Source: Halomonas campaniensis (GTDB taxonomy: Bacteria > Pseudomonadota > Gammaproteobacteria > Pseudomonadales > Halomonadaceae). From it: a stretch of 40,300 nt of DNA. The notes below the pieces were generated by a model. It was not told the DNA's origin. It saw nothing but the letters and a program-made list of their open reading frames with translations, and searched no databases. Below are positions 1 to 8,049 of the stretch, piece by piece. Numbering within the stretch: position 1 is the stretch's first letter; every line of letters starts with the position of its first letter. Both the position numbers and the translations under genes were made by a program. The stretch is from positions 1 through 40,300 of the forward strand of contig NZ_JPUA01000007.1 of assembly GCF_002211105.1 (NCBI RefSeq), in the 5' to 3' direction.

Positions 1-62
1 ACCGCTTAGCGCCGATGGTAGTGTGGGGTCTCCCCATGCGAGAGTAGGTCATCGTCAGGCAC
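1..62 (+). rRNA. rrf: 5S ribosomal RNA, 3' end (partial)
   Basis: The first 60 bases match the conserved 3' third of bacterial 5S rRNA, including the core GCCGATGGTAGTGTGGGGTC and the TCCCCATGCGAGAGTAGG helix region. The 5' part lies outside the window. A strong Rho-independent terminator follows immediately, so this is the end of a ribosomal RNA operon transcribed rightward. The exact 3' base is uncertain by two or three positions. Confidence 0.93.
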
Positions 63-69
63 TTATACC

Positions 70-109
70 AAAAATCCCCCAGGGCTGATGCCTTGGGGGA
101 TTTTTTTTG
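70..109 (+). terminator. Rho-independent terminator of the rRNA operon
   Basis: A GC-rich stem (TCCCCCAGGG paired with CCTTGGGGGA, loop CTGATG) is flanked by A5 on the left and T8 on the right. It starts within ten bases of the 5S end. The A/T extensions make the stem longer still, and the T-run gives a classic intrinsic terminator. Confidence 0.92.
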
Positions 110-256
110 CCTCACACCTCACACGAAAGTACAATTTTAAGGCATTTTATTCCATATATAACAATTGGTTGCGTATTTATCATGGTATTGTTGCCACGCA
201 GCATCTAGTATTATGCTGCACGTGCCCAGAAGTAAAATCTCAGGAGGAGAAACGGT

Positions 257-445
257 ATGACGACGCAAGTAGCCAAGAAGTTAGCAATTGCTCTATTTAT
301 GGCTTTGATGGCGGGCGGACTGATCGCTTGTGACGATCAAGGCCCTGCTGAAGAAGCGGGTGAAAACATTGATGACGCCGCAGAAGATGCCGGTGAGAGC
401 ATGGAAGAGCTCGGCGAAGATATGGAAGAGGCGGCCGAGAACTAG
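257..445 (+). CDS. small acidic lipoprotein
   Basis: This 62-residue protein has a typical lipoprotein signal: basic N-terminus (AKK), hydrophobic stretch from about residue 9 to 22, and a lipobox ending LIAC with the Cys at residue 25. The mature part is short and very acidic, mostly Asp/Glu, Ala and Gly in a helix-like pattern (EEAGENIDDAAEDAGESMEE). By size and layout it resembles entericidin-like or other small envelope lipoproteins, but it lacks a recognisable family signature, so function is unknown. The start is supported by AGGAGGAG about seven bases upstream. It stands alone between the rRNA terminator and its own hairpin. Acidic surface composition fits a salt-adapted host, which is inference. 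A longer ORF overlapping in another frame has no support. Confidence 0.8.
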   Translation: MTTQVAKKLAIALFMALMAGGLIACDDQGPAEEAGENIDDAAEDAGESMEELGEDMEEAAEN

Positions 446-471
446 GCCGAGCATTTGTTTGATGAGTTAAC

Positions 472-500
472 CGAAGCAGTCGCTGACAAGCGGCTGCTTT
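472..500 (+). terminator. terminator after the lipoprotein gene
   Basis: AGCAGTCGCT and AGCGGCTGCT form a 10-bp stem (one G-T pair) around a GACA loop, followed by TTTATTGTTTG. Position 27 bases after the stop codon and orientation fit the lipoprotein gene. Confidence 0.65.
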
Positions 501-559
501 ATTGTTTGTATCGCGTCTATTATGGTTAGCCTAAATAACCATAAAAATGAGGTGGCAAC

Positions 560-1135
560 GTGCTACTACAACGCGATAAAAGCTTGCTGTTAATGGTCGA
601 TTTCCAGGCCGGTTTGCTGCCTGTGATCGATGGTGGACAAGAAGCTGTTAACGAAGCGGCTTGGCTAGGCGAAATGGCGTGCTTGTTTGAGGTGCCGGTA
701 TGGTTAACCGAGCAGTCTCCAGAAAAGCTGGGGGAAACCTCCGTACCACTGCTCGCCTGTTTGAATGACTATCAGCGCTGGCAAAAACAGCACTTTGGCG
801 CCATGGCGGAAACTGACTTTCGTGAAGCACTAAACGCAACGGGAAAAACGCAGATCGTACTGTGTGGAACAGAAGCGCATATCTGCGTGCTGCAAACGGG
901 ATTAGGTCTATTAGCGGCAGGTTACGAGCTGTATTGGCTGAGTGATGCCTCTGCCAGTCGCCGACCGCAAGAGGCTGCGCTTGCCCGCGAGCGCGCCTGC
1001 GCAAGCGGTGCTGTGGCGGTGACGGCAGATATGGTGGCTTATGAGTGGCTTCACCGCTGCGATACAGCGCTGTTTAAAGAGGCGCACCAACGCTTTTTGA
1101 AGCCACGCGCGTCACGCCCCGTACGTTTCTATTAG
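560..1135 (+). CDS. isochorismatase-family cysteine hydrolase (YcaC-like)
   Basis: This 191-residue protein is a single isochorismatase-like hydrolase domain. Its presumed triad is visible: Asp14 in LLLMVDFQ, Lys76 in WQKQHFGA, and nucleophile Cys109 in GTEAHICVLQT; the preceding cis-peptide region (GTEAH) is typical. Members hydrolyse amides or related bonds (nicotinamidase, N-carbamoylsarcosine amidase, YcaC), and substrate cannot be read from sequence. The protein should be cytoplasmic; no signal peptide is seen. The start is GTG, chosen because GAGGTGG lies about five bases upstream and no in-frame ATG precedes it. The gene is monocistronic and converges on yaaA with only ten bases between stops. 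Confidence 0.85.
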   Translation: MLLQRDKSLLLMVDFQAGLLPVIDGGQEAVNEAAWLGEMACLFEVPVWLTEQSPEKLGETSVPLLACLNDYQRWQKQHFGAMAETDFREALNATGKTQIVLCGTEAHICVLQTGLGLLAAGYELYWLSDASASRRPQEAALARERACASGAVAVTADMVAYEWLHRCDTALFKEAHQRFLKPRASRPVRFY

Positions 1136-1145
1136 GCCATTCCCT

Positions 1146-1925
1146 TTAGCGATCGGCTTCTTTACGAGTGAAAACGAAGGTATCACCCTGGGATGCCGAT
1201 GCATCGAAACGATAGCCTGCCACATCGAACGCCTTGAGTTCATCTGGATCGTTAACCTGCTGTTGAATCATCCAAGCGCTCATCAGCCCGCGCGCCTTTT
1301 TGGCGTAGAAGCTGATGATTTTAAAGGTGCCGTTTTTCTCATCTTTAAACACCGGCGTAATGATCCGGCCATTAAGCTGTTTGGTATCTACCGCTTTGAA
1401 GTACTCATTGGAGGCGAGATTAACCAACACGTTGGAGCCGCTTTCAGCAATGGCTTCATTAAGTGCAGGTGTCAGGATGGGCTTCCAATAGGCATACAGA
1501 TCTTTACCGGCACTGTTGGGTAGCTTGGTGCCCATCTCCAGCCGGTAGGCCTGAATCAAATCCAGGGGCCGTAGCAGGCCATATAGGCCAGAAAGTATGC
1601 GCAAATGCGACTGTGCGTAACGGTTCTCCGCTTCGCTGAAGTTTTCTGCTTGCAGTCCGGTATAAACGTCGCCCTGAAAAGCCTGTGCGGCGGGTTTGGC
1701 ATTGCTAAGAGTGAAAGGAGGGCGCCACTCCTCAAAACGCGCCGCATTCAGCCCCGCCAGTTTATCGCTGATACCCATGAGTTCACTGATTTGCTGGGGC
1801 GAGTAGTCGCGCAAAATAGTGATCAGTGCTTGGCTGTGTTTGAGAAAATCAGGCTGTGTTACCTGATCTGTGGTCGGTGGGGTTTCAAAATCCAGCGTTT
1901 TAGCGGGAGAGATAATGCTCAGCAT
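1146..1925 (-). CDS. yaaA: peroxide stress protein YaaA (DUF328 family)
   Basis: The 259-residue product matches the YaaA family along its length, beginning with the hallmark [13 protein letters not shown] and containing the conserved [25 protein letters not shown] and [10 protein letters not shown] segments. Length is the family norm of about 255-260. In Escherichia coli, YaaA is induced by OxyR and limits DNA and protein damage from hydrogen peroxide by lowering free intracellular iron; that role is taken from the family. It is predicted cytoplasmic. The ATG is preceded by a GGAG-type ribosome site (TTAGGAGCATGCG on the coding strand). The gene is transcribed leftward, separated from the aldo/keto reductase by about 120 bases containing a perfect hairpin. 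Confidence 0.93.
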   Translation of the reverse strand: MLSIISPAKTLDFETPPTTDQVTQPDFLKHSQALITILRDYSPQQISELMGISDKLAGLNAARFEEWRPPFTLSNAKPAAQAFQGDVYTGLQAENFSEAENRYAQSHLRILSGLYGLLRPLDLIQAYRLEMGTKLPNSAGKDLYAYWKPILTPALNEAIAESGSNVLVNLASNEYFKAVDTKQLNGRIITPVFKDEKNGTFKIISFYAKKARGLMSAWMIQQQVNDPDELKAFDVAGYRFDASASQGDTFVFTRKEADR

Positions 1926-1966
1926 CGCATGCTCCTAAGGCCATCATAAGTGAACGTAGTATACCA

Positions 1967-1988
1967 AGCCTCGGCCAAGGCCGAGGCT
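1967..1988 (-). terminator. perfect GC hairpin downstream of the aldo/keto reductase gene
   Basis: AGCCTCGGCC, two bases, then GGCCGAGGCT: a perfect 10-bp stem about 60 bases beyond the aldo/keto reductase stop, in the reductase-yaaA gap. There is no good T-run on either strand, so termination is possible but not certain. Confidence 0.4.
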
Positions 1989-2048
1989 ATAGCTCCGATA
2001 GTTCTGGCAGAGCCGCTTACTGCCTATAGGCGGGGCTCAGCAGTAGCT

Positions 2049-3086
2049 TTAAGGGCAGGGATTGGGCATGCGGCGGTGAATATCTTCAATGGCCTCTAGC
2101 ACTTCGTTATCCAGCTTGAGGCTCTCGCTGGCAAGGTTGCTTTCCAACTGCTCCATGGTGGTTGCACCAATGATATTGCTGGTTAAAAAGCTGCGTGAGT
2201 TTACAAACGCCAGCGCCATTTGCGCAGGATCTAGCTCGTGCTTTTCAGCGAGCGCAACGTAAGCCTGGGTGGCGGCTTCGGCTTCAGGTGATGTGTAGCG
2301 CTTAAAGCGCTCATACAGCGTCAGGCGGCCTTTAGGAGGTTGCGTACCGTTCAGATATTTTCCCGAGAGCACCCCAAACCCTAAAGGTGAATAAGCAAGC
2401 AGACCGACGTCTTCACGGTGGGCAATTTCAGCTAAACCGACCTCGAAAGAGCGGTTAAGAAGGTTATAGGGATTTTGTATAGACGCGACACGGGGTAAGT
2501 CCAGCTTATCGGCAAGCTGAAGTGAGCGCATCACACCCCAGGGCGTGTCATTAGAGAGCCCAATAGCCCGAACCTTGCCTGCATCGACCAGCTCTTTCAG
2601 TGCCGAAAGGGTCTCTTCTAAGGGGGTCGCGTCTTCGTCTTCACTATGTACGTAGCCTAGCTTGCCAAAGAAGTTAGTTTGCCGGTCGGGCCAGTGCAAC
2701 TGGTAAAGGTCGACATAATCGGTATTCAGGCGCTCCAGGCTTGTGTCGATGGCCTGATGAATATGCTCACGGGTTAAACGCGGGCCACCCCGTATATGGT
2801 CGAGCCCTGGGCCTGCGGCTTTGGTGGCTATGATGAGATCGTCTCTGGCGCCACGCTGCTTTAGCCAACTGCCGATATAGCGTTCCGTTAAGCCCTGGGT
2901 CTCGGCCATGGGGGGAACGGGGTACATTTCTGCGGTATCAATAAAATTGATGCCAAACGCCACGGCTCTATCAAGCTGTTCGTGGGCTTCAGCTTCGCTA
3001 TTTTGCTCGCCAAACGTCATCGTGCCTAAGCAGAGTCGACTCACCTCCAGGCCGGTTCTGCCAAGTGGGCGCGTTTGCATTTTCAT
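2049..3086 (-). CDS. tas: aldo/keto reductase, Tas-like
   Basis: This 345-residue protein is a full-length NADP(H)-dependent aldo/keto reductase barrel closest in style to Tas of enterics. The catalytic tetrad is visible: Asp50 and Tyr55 in FIDTAEMYP, Lys89 in IIATKAAGP, His131 in DLYQLHWPDR. C-terminal cofactor-binding segments such as SNIIGATTMEQLESNL are present. It reduces carbonyl compounds, with physiological substrate unknown; E. coli Tas can suppress a tyrosine auxotrophy, which does not define its own reaction. Cytoplasmic. The start codon follows AAGGAGATG. The gene is divergent from the Sel1-repeat gene, with roughly 240 bases of shared upstream sequence. Confidence 0.88.
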   Translation of the reverse strand: MKMQTRPLGRTGLEVSRLCLGTMTFGEQNSEAEAHEQLDRAVAFGINFIDTAEMYPVPPMAETQGLTERYIGSWLKQRGARDDLIIATKAAGPGLDHIRGGPRLTREHIHQAIDTSLERLNTDYVDLYQLHWPDRQTNFFGKLGYVHSEDEDATPLEETLSALKELVDAGKVRAIGLSNDTPWGVMRSLQLADKLDLPRVASIQNPYNLLNRSFEVGLAEIAHREDVGLLAYSPLGFGVLSGKYLNGTQPPKGRLTLYERFKRYTSPEAEAATQAYVALAEKHELDPAQMALAFVNSRSFLTSNIIGATTMEQLESNLASESLKLDNEVLEAIEDIHRRMPNPCP

Positions 3087-3328
3087 CTCCTTACTAAGGC
3101 GGAATTGCCATAAGATAAGCCACCATTACCAGGCTGGTAAACGGCGTCTGCATGGCATGTTAGCGAGGCTCTTTGCAAGCAGCAAATTAATGGGGTTGAG
3201 TCGTCGCAAAGGCAGGCGTATGCTTGCCAGCCCATCGACCGGCTAAAGGCCGGTTTCTCGTGTGGTTGACGACTATTATTAGTGTAACGTCGGCCCAAGG
3301 TTCCAACAGACAGGCAGGGTGGTTTGCC

Positions 3329-3823
3329 ATGCTGCAGGCATCAACGTTGTTTACTCGGCTAGAGTTTCGTCTAGCTGAACGGCTGTTTCATAATCACTGG
3401 TTGTTGCCGCGTTCACCGCGCACCCAGCGTTTAACGATGCGCTTGTTTAAGCGCTGTGCGGAAGCGGGTCACCCTGACGCGCTCTCCGTTTACGGTCATA
3501 TGCTGTTTCATCGCAGTCAGACGCCCCAAGACAAGGCTCGCGGAGCGCGATACGTTCTGGAAGCGGCGCATGCCGGGGATGTGAAGTCACAGTACCAGGT
3601 GGCGCAAATCCACGAGCACGGCTGTGCTCAATACCCGCGACGCGAAGATTATGCGGTAACCTGGTACGCCCGTGCCGCCCAGTCTGGGCACTATCTGGCG
3701 GCGGAGCGGCTTGCCCGCGCTTATCGCCTGGGCGAGTTAGGTTTGGCGGTGGATGGCGAGCGAGCGGCTTACTGGCAGCGACAGGCGGAACAGCCGACAC
3801 TAGATAACGTGGCCGCTGCATGA
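3329..3823 (+). CDS. Sel1-repeat (TPR-like) protein
   Basis: The protein of about 164 residues contains two to three Sel1-like helical repeats, for example AGHPDALSVYGHMLF, GDVKSQYQVAQIHEHG with DYAVTWYARAAQSGHYLAAERLARAY, and ERAAYWQRQAEQ. Such repeats form alpha-alpha scaffolds for protein-protein contacts; no catalytic motif is seen. The reading frame is open from 3224, but the first 35 codons are poorly protein-like, so the internal ATG at 3329 (GGCAGGG upstream) is preferred. No signal peptide or membrane segment is evident. It precedes the exonuclease-like gene by 22 bases in the same direction, so the two may be cotranscribed. Partner unknown. Confidence 0.7.
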   Translation: MLQASTLFTRLEFRLAERLFHNHWLLPRSPRTQRLTMRLFKRCAEAGHPDALSVYGHMLFHRSQTPQDKARGARYVLEAAHAGDVKSQYQVAQIHEHGCAQYPRREDYAVTWYARAAQSGHYLAAERLARAYRLGELGLAVDGERAAYWQRQAEQPTLDNVAAA

Positions 3824-3845
3824 AGCGTTACCGCGTTTTGATTGA

Positions 3846-4370
3846 GTGAGGAAGGTTGTGTCCGAGACGCTACCCACAGTGCTAGATATTGAAGCGTCCG
3901 GATTTGGGCGTGGCAGTTACCCCATCGAAGTAGGCATCGCCCGCGCCGATGGGAGCTGCTGCGCTTTTCTCATTCAACCGCTGGAGGAGTGGACGCACTG
4001 GGATCCCAAGGCCGAACTGCTGCATGGTATCTCCCGTGATCGCCTCATTCAGGAGGGCTACCCGGTACGCCAGGTCGCCCACTGGCTGAACGATGAACTG
4101 CGCGAGCTGGGTAAGGCATACAGCGATAGCTGGGGATATGATAACACCTGGCTATCGCTGCTCTTCCATCACGCGGGCATGCTGCCGCGTTTTCGCCTCG
4201 AGGCGCTAAGGATCCTGCTTAGTGAAGAGCAGCAGGCAGTGTGGAGCGACACCAAAGAAGCGCTGATCGCCGAACAGGGGATTCACCGCCATCGGGCAGG
4301 TGAAGATGCCCGCTTACTGCAGCTGACCTATCAGCATACCCGCAAGCTCATCAAGCACTCGGGTCGTTAG
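3846..4370 (+). CDS. 3'-5' exonuclease-like protein (DEDDh family)
   Basis: The 174-residue product has the layout of a small DEDD-superfamily exonuclease: motif I at VLDIEASGFGRG, a conserved LLHGISRDRL segment typical of DnaQ-like folds, motif II region at YSDSWGYDNTWL, and motif III HRAGEDARLL with the His-x(4)-Asp spacing of the DEDDh subgroup. Family members remove nucleotides from 3' ends using two metal ions; whether RNA or DNA is the substrate is unknown. The start is uncertain: GTG at 3846, or the in-frame GTG at 3858 which has AGGAAGG very close by. It follows the Sel1-repeat gene by 22 bases and converges on the LOG gene. Confidence 0.75.
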   Translation: MRKVVSETLPTVLDIEASGFGRGSYPIEVGIARADGSCCAFLIQPLEEWTHWDPKAELLHGISRDRLIQEGYPVRQVAHWLNDELRELGKAYSDSWGYDNTWLSLLFHHAGMLPRFRLEALRILLSEEQQAVWSDTKEALIAEQGIHRHRAGEDARLLQLTYQHTRKLIKHSGR

Positions 4371-4390
4371 TCACTCTTCCCTCTCCAGTT

Positions 4391-4933
4391 TTATAGCTGG
4401 GCTTCCAGCACCTCGAGCAACTCATTGGGTGACGGTGCGTCGAACAGCATCTCGCGGGTGGGAGACGCCAAAAAGCCATGGCTGACCGTGCTGTCTAAAA
4501 ATGTCAGCAGCGGCGAATAGAACTCGTCGATGTTCAACAACCCCATCGGTTTTTCATGCAGGCCTAGATAGCCCCATGTCCATATTTCAAACAGCTCTTC
4601 CAAGGTGCCAATCCCGCCGGGTAAGGCAATAAAAGCGTCGGCGTTGGCCGCCATGGTGGCTTTGCGTTCGTGCATATTGCGCACCCGTATCAGCTCACTT
4701 AAGCCAAAGTGGGCCTGTTCGCGCTCCACCAGGTGGTCGGGCATGACACCAATGACTTCACCACCGGCCTCAAGTGCCGCGTTAGCCAGCTCGCCCATCA
4801 GGCCAACCCGTGCCCCGCCGTACACCAGCGTGTGGCCACGTTCAGCGAGCGTGCGGCCCAGTTGATTGGTCGCTTGGCGGAAGGCAGGGCTGTTACCTTC
4901 ACGAGAGCCAAGATAAACGCAAATTCGAGCCAT
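4391..4933 (-). CDS. LOG family protein (TIGR00730, nucleoside monophosphate phosphoribohydrolase-like)
   Basis: This 180-residue Rossmann-fold protein carries the two LOG signatures: Arg90-Lys91 in NMHERKATM and PGGIGTLEE at residues 105-113. Family enzymes hydrolyse the N-glycosidic bond of cytokinin nucleotides or AMP-like nucleotides, releasing the base and ribose 5-phosphate. In bacteria the physiological role is mostly unknown. Length is typical. Cytoplasmic. It is transcribed leftward, about 90 bases after the DUF501 gene, and could be the distal gene of the thioesterase cluster, though the gap allows its own promoter. Confidence 0.9.
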   Translation of the reverse strand: MARICVYLGSREGNSPAFRQATNQLGRTLAERGHTLVYGGARVGLMGELANAALEAGGEVIGVMPDHLVEREQAHFGLSELIRVRNMHERKATMAANADAFIALPGGIGTLEELFEIWTWGYLGLHEKPMGLLNIDEFYSPLLTFLDSTVSHGFLASPTREMLFDAPSPNELLEVLEAQL

Positions 4934-5025
4934 TCGTTTATTCCCTGTCGTTAAAAAATGAGCGTAACTAAAACCAAAGCCAAAAAGAACGCGAGATTAC
5001 TACGAGGGCTTAGGTTAAAAGGGGC

Positions 5026-5547
5026 TTAGGGTAAACAGCGGTCTACCTGATAGTGCTCATCCATCCACTGTCCAATCACATTGTCGCCGCAAAGGTGGTG
5101 GGCGTACTGGGTATGCAGGCAGCGTATCTGGTGCCAGTTGCTAATGCCGCCAATCCCGCGTTTGGTCATCACGTCGGTATAACCCAATGTAGCGACTTCT
5201 TCACGCTGAGCAACGCTCATAGCGTCCCAGCGGGCGGTCACATAGTCGCGATGGCTCTGTTGGTAAGCCTCAAGAAATTCAGGCTCTTCCTGAAGGCGCT
5301 GCTCGAGCGCTTTGATCACCCCAACGGCTTCGATGCGGGAAATCTCAACTTTCAGCACATCGGAACAGAGCCAATACAGGGTGGGGAAGGGTTTGCCATC
5401 GACAATCGGCGCCATGCGCAGTACCAGCGGTGTACCTTCACCGTCGGTGGCGGCTACTGCTTCGATACCACGCGGCGCGCGGCCAAGCTGCTGGGCAATA
5501 ATGGCGAGCTGACGTTCGTCAGGCGCTTGGTTGGTGCGTATCACCAT
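5026..5547 (-). CDS. DUF501 family protein
   Basis: The 173-residue protein matches the DUF501 family pattern. It opens with a segment ending LGRAPRGIEAVA, then PLVLRMAPIVDGKPFPTLYWL, and ends with a conserved block (MTKRGIGGI, IRCLHTQYAHHL) rich in Cys and His. The biochemical role of the family is unknown. Cys/His clustering near the C-terminus could suggest metal binding, which is inference. No signal peptide. It starts 12 bases after the preceding short gene in the same direction and is therefore probably cotranscribed with it and the thioesterase. Confidence 0.85.
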   Translation of the reverse strand: MVIRTNQAPDERQLAIIAQQLGRAPRGIEAVAATDGEGTPLVLRMAPIVDGKPFPTLYWLCSDVLKVEISRIEAVGVIKALEQRLQEEPEFLEAYQQSHRDYVTARWDAMSVAQREEVATLGYTDVMTKRGIGGISNWHQIRCLHTQYAHHLCGDNVIGQWMDEHYQVDRCLP

Positions 5548-5559
5548 TGGGTTGGTCTC

Positions 5560-5862
5560 TCACGAACGGTCGTCTTGAACAAATTTAGTCGAGCGGCCAA
5601 CGGCACGGAAAAAGCAGCGATTGAGCTGTTCAGGCGACGCGACATAGCACCACGTCCGCTCACAGTATTCAGCGGCTCGTGCCATTAGCACGTCGTAAAG
5701 GCGATTGAAGGGGGCATCATAATCGTAGGGGTCGGCACCAAACAAGCGGATATGCGGATAGTCGGCAAAGCGCTCAATGAAATAGCGCTCAAGGTCTGCC
5801 TCCACGGCGCGATGCTGGGCGACGTTGTCAGGGTCTATCCAGAGGTTGTAGCGGATTGCCAT
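5560..5862 (-). CDS. conserved hypothetical protein, about 100 residues
   Basis: A protein of about 100 residues beginning MAIRYNLWIDPDN. The frame is open 14 codons further upstream, but AGGAG lies about eight bases before this ATG, so 5862 is chosen as the start. The composition is aromatic and acidic (YFIERFADYPHIRLFGADPYDYDAPFNRLY) with Cys residues in YCERTWCYVASPEQLNRCFF; no membrane segment and no family I can name. It lies between the thioesterase (about 42 bases) and DUF501 (12 bases), all leftward, so it is likely part of a three-gene operon. Function not assigned. Confidence 0.65.
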   Translation of the reverse strand: MAIRYNLWIDPDNVAQHRAVEADLERYFIERFADYPHIRLFGADPYDYDAPFNRLYDVLMARAAEYCERTWCYVASPEQLNRCFFRAVGRSTKFVQDDRS

Positions 5863-5904
5863 TATAAGGCTCCTGTTGCCCCGGCAGCGCGGGGCAGCCG
5901 TCAA

Positions 5905-6312
5905 TCAGGCGGGCTCAGGCGCGTCTTGAAGGTGCGACGTTAGCGCCTCGCGCAGGTCACCCTCAATGGGCATGGCGCACTTGGCCTGATGGTCATACTG
6001 AACCATAACGGTATGTCCCAGGTTAGTGAGCTTGCCGTGCTGACGCGCCTCTTGGGTCACTGTAAACGAGCTATTGCCTAACCGCGTTAAGTAAGTACGT
6101 ATTTCGATATCTTGACCGTAAAACAGTTCAGCCCGGTAGTCGACTTCCATGCGCGCCATAATCAAGCGCCACTGTTTAGGGTTTAAGTCAGGGGTGAAGA
6201 GTTTGAACAGGTCATTGCGGGCAAGCTCAAACCATGCGGGCAGGCGGGTGTTATTGATATGCCCTAAAGCGTCGGTATCGTAAAACGCAGGCTCAATGGT
6301 GCGGGTAAACAT
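5905..6312 (-). CDS. acyl-CoA thioesterase, hot-dog fold (4HBT/YbgC type)
   Basis: The 135-residue protein is a single 4HBT-type hot-dog domain. The diagnostic FYDTDALGHINN near residues 10-21 contains the presumed catalytic Asp, and RMEVDYRAELFYGQDIEIRTYL and SSFTVTQEARQ follow the family strand pattern. These enzymes hydrolyse acyl-CoA thioesters; chain length preference cannot be told. Cytoplasmic, probably a homotetramer by family analogy. It is the first gene of a leftward cluster. A paired palindromic site 70-100 bases upstream of its start resembles operators of TetR-type regulators of acyl-CoA metabolism, consistent with regulation by lipid status (inference). Confidence 0.87.
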   Translation of the reverse strand: MFTRTIEPAFYDTDALGHINNTRLPAWFELARNDLFKLFTPDLNPKQWRLIMARMEVDYRAELFYGQDIEIRTYLTRLGNSSFTVTQEARQHGKLTNLGHTVMVQYDHQAKCAMPIEGDLREALTSHLQDAPEPA

Positions 6313-6381
6313 GACGTATCCTTATTGTTATGCGGGGTTAGGAGTGGTTATTGGTATCACAGGGTTATTCAGGATTACCCC

Positions 6382-6409
6382 AAGCAAGCGCTTGGTCAAG
6401 TGCTTGCTT
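6382..6409 (-). promoter_or_regulatory. paired CAAGYGCTTG palindromes, candidate operator for the thioesterase cluster
   Basis: Two copies of a 10-bp palindrome lie in tandem, CAAGCGCTTG (6385-6394) and CAAGTGCTTG (6397-6406), 12 bases apart centre to centre. Together they make a 12-bp arm inverted repeat with a GGTC spacer. On the minus strand a TTGACC lies within the site, so it may overlap a promoter. TetR-family repressors of fatty-acid or branched-chain acyl-CoA genes use similar palindromes; the assignment is inference. It could instead serve as a hairpin after the 6408-6839 gene. Confidence 0.45.
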
Positions 6410-6839
6410 ATACTAAACGCAGCCCCTGTTGGTCACGCCAGGCGGCCTCTAGCGCCTCTTGCAGAGGCGCTTTTAAGTGCGCAGGGAGCGCTTCATGTGC
6501 TGCTTGCAGTGAATCAAACGAGCGGTTGCGCAGCCAGCAGTACGCCCAGGCGCAGGCTTCGGCGTCGCTATCGGGGGTTGGGCGAGCGGGCATTTGATTA
6601 AGCAGAAAAACCGCCGTGCGCGGCGCCCATAGCGGCATTTCCCCTAGCTCATCCTGGCTCCACTGCTCCAGGGTAGCGCCGCTGGGCGTGGCGTCGGGTG
6701 TGCCTAATTTAGCTACCCGGGCTGTTTCGGCCAAAATGAGCGCTAGCTGATCCGTATTCGCTTGGCCAAGCGAGCGCCATTGCCGCAACAGCGCCGATAG
6801 CCCCGCCCGCATCTTGGTATAAAAGTCATCTTGCGGCAT
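6408..6839 (-). CDS. hypothetical protein, about 143 residues
   Basis: The frame is open from 6878, but that start would overlap the divergent aminotransferase start. The ATG at 6839 (MPQDDFYTKMRAG) is preferred, without a strong ribosome site. The protein is helical in appearance, Ala/Leu/Trp-rich (ALLRQWRSLGQANTDQLALILAETARVAKLGTPD... EACAWAYCWLRNRSFDSLQAAHEAL), with no signal peptide or membrane span and no family I recognise. It is divergent from the MalY/PatB gene, with only about 37 bases between the chosen starts. The stop lies inside the paired palindrome upstream of the thioesterase gene. Confidence 0.55.
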   Translation of the reverse strand: MPQDDFYTKMRAGLSALLRQWRSLGQANTDQLALILAETARVAKLGTPDATPSGATLEQWSQDELGEMPLWAPRTAVFLLNQMPARPTPDSDAEACAWAYCWLRNRSFDSLQAAHEALPAHLKAPLQEALEAAWRDQQGLRLV

Positions 6840-6876
6840 GCTTGGCACAACCCCTATTGAATGAGTGAGATGTTTC

Positions 6877-8043
6877 ATGGCCTACGATTTTGCCACGCCT
6901 GTGGAGCGACGCCACCCAGAAGGTGGCTGGGCATCGCAAAAATGGCATCGCTACGGCGACGACGTACTGCCCCTTTGGGTCGCCGATATGGATTTTCGCT
7001 CCCCACCTGCGGTGATTGATGCACTGCAGGCGCGGGTGGCCCACGGTGTCTATGGCTATGGCGAAGTGCCCGCTACGTTAACAGAAACCCTGTGCCAGTG
7101 GAGCGCCCACCACTACGACTGGCCCATTCAGCCGGAGTGGCAGCAGTGGCTGCCGGGCGTCGTGCCAGCTTTGCACCTGGCCGCGTTAGCGCTGACCGAG
7201 CGAGGCGACGGTGTGTTGACGGTAGCGCCGATCTACCCGCCATTTTTAGAGGTTGCAAAGCGCACCGGGCGACTACCCCAGCAGGCGATGCTGGCAGCGC
7301 CCTCAACACCCAATGAGCCTTGGCAGCTCGATATTGCAGCCTTGGAGGCCGCTATTACGCCACGTACGCGCTTGCTGCTGTGGTGTCAGCCCCACAACCC
7401 AACGGGGCGTGTGTGGCGCTATGAAGAGCTTGCAGCGCTGGCTGAGCTCGTGGAGCGCCACGACCTTTGGGTTGTCTCCGATGAGCTGCACTGCGACCTG
7501 TTATTAGATGGAGGCGCCCAGCACCGCCCGTTAGCCGCGGCATTTCCTCAATTAGCGAAGCGCACTATTACCCTCTGGGCACCGTCGAAAACCTTTAATC
7601 TGGCGGGCTTAACCAGCGCCTGCGCGGTGATTCCCGACCCCGCACTGCGTGAGCGCTTTGCAGCGGCTACCAAAGGGCTACTTCCCGATGGCAATGTACT
7701 CGGCCTTGTCGCGGCGGAAGCAGCGTATCGACATGGCGAGCCGTGGCGCCAGGAGCTGTTAAGCGTATTACGTGAGCATCGTGAGACGCTGCAGGCGCGC
7801 GTAGCGGCTTGGCCGGGCGTGCGCTGGAGTGCGCCGGAGTCGACCTATCTGGCTTGGCTAGATATGCGCGAGGCAGGGCTAGGCGATGCGCCGCATAAGA
7901 CGCTGCTGAAAGAGGCGGGGGTAGCGCTTTCGGACGGAGCGGCCTTTGGCCGCCCCGGCTTTGTACGGCTTAACTTTGGTACCACCGCTTCCCAGCTGGA
8001 AGCGGCGCTGTCTCGTATGGATTCCCTGCTGAAGCGGGATTGA
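6877..8043 (+). CDS. MalY/PatB family C-S lyase (PLP-dependent aminotransferase fold)
   Basis: The 388-residue protein is a fold-type I PLP enzyme of the MalY/PatB group. Visible markers are the N-terminal LPLWVADMDF, the YGYGEVP segment, QPHNPTGRVW, VVSDELHCDLLL (Asp and Tyr/His contacts for PLP), and APSKTFNLAGL with the Schiff-base Lys238. The C-terminal VRLNFGTTASQLEAAL holds the carboxylate-binding Arg. Members cleave C-S bonds of cystathionine, cysteine or S-conjugates, giving ammonia and pyruvate. Transamination is the less likely alternative. Start at 6877 rather than 6865 because MAYDFATPVERR matches the family N-terminus. It converges on cnoX, with six bases between stops. Confidence 0.88.
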   Translation: MAYDFATPVERRHPEGGWASQKWHRYGDDVLPLWVADMDFRSPPAVIDALQARVAHGVYGYGEVPATLTETLCQWSAHHYDWPIQPEWQQWLPGVVPALHLAALALTERGDGVLTVAPIYPPFLEVAKRTGRLPQQAMLAAPSTPNEPWQLDIAALEAAITPRTRLLLWCQPHNPTGRVWRYEELAALAELVERHDLWVVSDELHCDLLLDGGAQHRPLAAAFPQLAKRTITLWAPSKTFNLAGLTSACAVIPDPALRERFAAATKGLLPDGNVLGLVAAEAAYRHGEPWRQELLSVLREHRETLQARVAAWPGVRWSAPESTYLAWLDMREAGLGDAPHKTLLKEAGVALSDGAAFGRPGFVRLNFGTTASQLEAALSRMDSLLKRD

Positions 8044-8049
8044 AAGCCC

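Noticed and set aside
88..333. 81-residue frame overlapping the lipoprotein gene
   Set aside because: It starts inside the rRNA terminator, has no ribosome site, and is out of frame with the well-supported lipoprotein.
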